Positions 5,249 through 6,157 of a stretch of DNA of 6,157 nt are shown piece by piece. Position numbers and translations under genes: made by a program. Every line of letters starts with the position of its first letter. Within the stretch, counting starts at the first letter, position 1. This DNA comes from Frankiaceae bacterium (GTDB lineage Bacteria > Actinomycetota > Actinomycetes > JAFAQI01): NCBI GenBank assembly GCA_030840615.1, contig JAVEEE010000039.1, positions 1 through 6,157 on the forward strand. Reading direction: 5' to 3'. The notes under the pieces were generated by a model. That model did no database searches, was not told the DNA's origin, and saw only the letters and a list, made by a program, of their open reading frames with translations.

Positions 5249-6082
5249 CCGCCAGCGAGCGGGCTCTGCGAGCAGCTCGTTCAAAGCCCCGGAGCGGAAC
5301 CCGCGCGGGTCGACCTCCACGTCCACGAACCCCTCGATGACCGCGAGCACGTCGGGTCGGGCAGCGACGGCGTCCACCGCGGCCGGGTCGACCTCGACAC
5401 GGGCCCGGTCGCCCAGGTCACGCACTCTCACATCGCGTACGACGATGCCGGCGCGCGACAGTGCGGCGCGCAATGCGAGCTCCGCGCGCTCCACCCGCGA
5501 CAACCGCTGGGGGGTCACCTCGATGCCATAGGCGATGCGGCTGGACAGGCAGGCCGCCGCCGGCTTGTCCCAGGTGACCAGCCCCCAGCTGCGGGAGACC
5601 CGACGCACGTCGTCCTTCGTGAAACCCGCATCGAGCAGCGGAGTCAGCGCCCCACGTTCGGCGGCGGCGCGGATGCCGGGACGAAAGCCTGCCTTGGCAT
5701 CGTCGGCGTTGGTGCCGGTCGCGACGTGCGCCAGGCCGTGCGACGCGGCAACTGGCCGGAGCACGTCCAACAGCTCGGCCTTGCAGAAGTAACAACGATC
5801 CCCGGCGTTGGCCCGGTAGCCGTCCCGGGACATCTCGTCGGTCGCGGGCGTCAGGTGGCGCACACCGAGTGAGTCGGCGAAGGACGCCGCGGCCAGCAGC
5901 TCATCACGCGGAAGGCTGGACGACACCGCGGTCGCCGCAACGACGTCGGCCGGACCCAGCGCTCGCGTCGCCGCTGCGAGCAGGAACGCGGAGTCGGCGC
6001 CGCCGCTGAACGCGATCAGCAGGGAGCCGGCATCGCGCAGCGCAGCGTCGAGGGCGGCCAGCCGCACGTCCAGCTCAGTCAC
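5246..6082 (-). CDS. larE: ATP-dependent sacrificial sulfur transferase LarE
   Basis: Cytoplasmic PP-loop enzyme that adenylates a carboxylate of pyridinium-3,5-biscarboxylate mononucleotide and replaces it with thiocarboxylate, the sulfur step of nickel-pincer-nucleotide (lactate racemase cofactor) synthesis. The 278 residues match the usual ~270-280. The N-type ATP-pyrophosphatase motif is S26-G-G-A-D-S31. Further family marks are RCYFCKAELL (96-105), GTNADD (123-128), RPG (134-136), WDKPAAACLSSRIAYG (171-186) and GFRSGALNEL (261-270). C178 in the KPAAACLSSR block aligns by motif with the sacrificial Cys176 of Lactiplantibacillus plantarum LarE. It is the only cysteine in that block, so the sulfur-donating type is favoured over a [4Fe-4S] type. 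R219 and R221 probably match the active-site arginine pair. The start is GTG (6080-6082), without Shine-Dalgarno but with TAACCT 7 nt upstream. larB, larC and larA are not in the window. Confidence 0.93.
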   Translation of the reverse strand: MTELDVRLAALDAALRDAGSLLIAFSGGADSAFLLAAATRALGPADVVAATAVSSSLPRDELLAAASFADSLGVRHLTPATDEMSRDGYRANAGDRCYFCKAELLDVLRPVAASHGLAHVATGTNADDAKAGFRPGIRAAAERGALTPLLDAGFTKDDVRRVSRSWGLVTWDKPAAACLSSRIAYGIEVTPQRLSRVERAELALRAALSRAGIVVRDVRVRDLGDRARVEVDPAAVDAVAARPDVLAVIEGFVDVEVDPRGFRSGALNELLAEPARWR

Positions 6083-6089
6083 AAACCCG

Positions 6090-6095
6090 AGGTTA
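6090..6095 (-). promoter_or_regulatory. Putative -10 hexamer TAACCT for a leaderless larE mRNA
   Basis: Minus-strand TAACCT, then exactly 7 nt (CGGGTTT), then the GTG start of larE. This matches the TANNNT-N7-RTG layout of leaderless actinobacterial promoters and agrees with the missing ribosome site. It implies larE is transcribed on its own, even if another minus-strand gene lies upstream. Confidence 0.55.
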
Positions 6096-6103
6096 GCCAG
6101 GTG

Positions 6104-6157
6104 TCACCCTGCAGTCGTCGTGCTGGGGTCGGGCGTGGGCGATGTGCTCTGCGTGGG
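6104..6157 (-). CDS. Possible 3' end of an upstream minus-strand gene (Pro/Thr/Ser-rich tail)
   Basis: On the minus strand, 17 open codons run from the right edge to a TGA at 6104-6106 and read PTQSTSPTPDPSTTTAG. Fourteen of the 17 third positions are G or C, clearly better than the other frames here, which suggests real coding. A Pro/Thr/Ser-rich tail fits the end of a secreted or cell-wall protein or a disordered terminus. The fragment is too short to name, and the stretch may be non-coding. If real, it ends about 21 bp before larE, on the same strand. Confidence 0.35.
   Translation of the reverse strand, partial: PTQSTSPTPDPSTTTAG

Noticed and set aside
1..6157. Defence island, biosynthetic cluster or mobile element
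   Set aside because: No nuclease, recombinase, transposase, toxin-antitoxin pair, carrier-protein or synthetase motif, direct repeat or tRNA junction was found; base use is uniform across the window.

Overview
The window is G+C-rich throughout, with strong G/C preference at third codon positions. It carries genes restricted to Actinomycetota (DUF2530, DUF3027, a cold-shock protein with the long actinobacterial C-terminal tail, DUF3352) and promoter signatures typical of leaderless actinobacterial transcripts. It is best read as a piece of core chromosome from a high-GC actinobacterium. The species cannot be named from the sequence. I see no tRNA, rRNA, CRISPR array, insertion sequence, phage gene or integration scar.

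Layout, left to right: the 5' two fifths of an NCS2/AzgA-type purine permease gene (minus, cut by the left edge); a small two-helix DUF2530 membrane protein (plus); a DUF3027 protein with a Cys/His cluster (minus); a 12-helix MFS transporter of unknown substrate (plus); a 127-residue cold-shock protein of the CspB type (minus); a membrane-anchored DUF3352 protein (plus); and LarE, the sulfur-inserting enzyme of nickel-pincer-nucleotide cofactor synthesis (minus). The last ~50 bases probably hold the 3' end of another minus-strand gene.

The most striking property is architectural. The seven genes alternate strictly in strand (-,+,-,+,-,+,-), so no two neighbours here can share an operon. Divergent start regions are 69, 42 and 128 bp long. 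The three convergent junctions are almost closed: a 1-bp gap, a 4-bp overlap on a shared CTAG, and a 5-bp gap bridged by a small palindrome containing both stops. None leaves room for an ordinary intergenic terminator, so opposing transcripts probably overlap at their 3' ends. Three genes show a TANNNT -10 hexamer. In two of them (DUF2530, larE) it lies exactly 7 nt before the start codon, which implies leaderless mRNAs. The csp gene has the same TAACCT hexamer as larE but a 5' leader that contains an inverted repeat.

Functionally the genes do not form one obvious pathway: purine uptake, an unknown exporter, an RNA chaperone, an unknown envelope protein and cofactor sulfuration. The order permease / DUF2530 / DUF3027 / MFS / csp resembles, from memory, a neighbourhood kept in mycobacteria and Streptomyces. 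It therefore looks like conserved housekeeping synteny rather than a mobile or defence system. I did not find a convincing novel multi-gene system. The real unknowns are DUF3027, DUF3352, DUF2530 and the MFS substrate.
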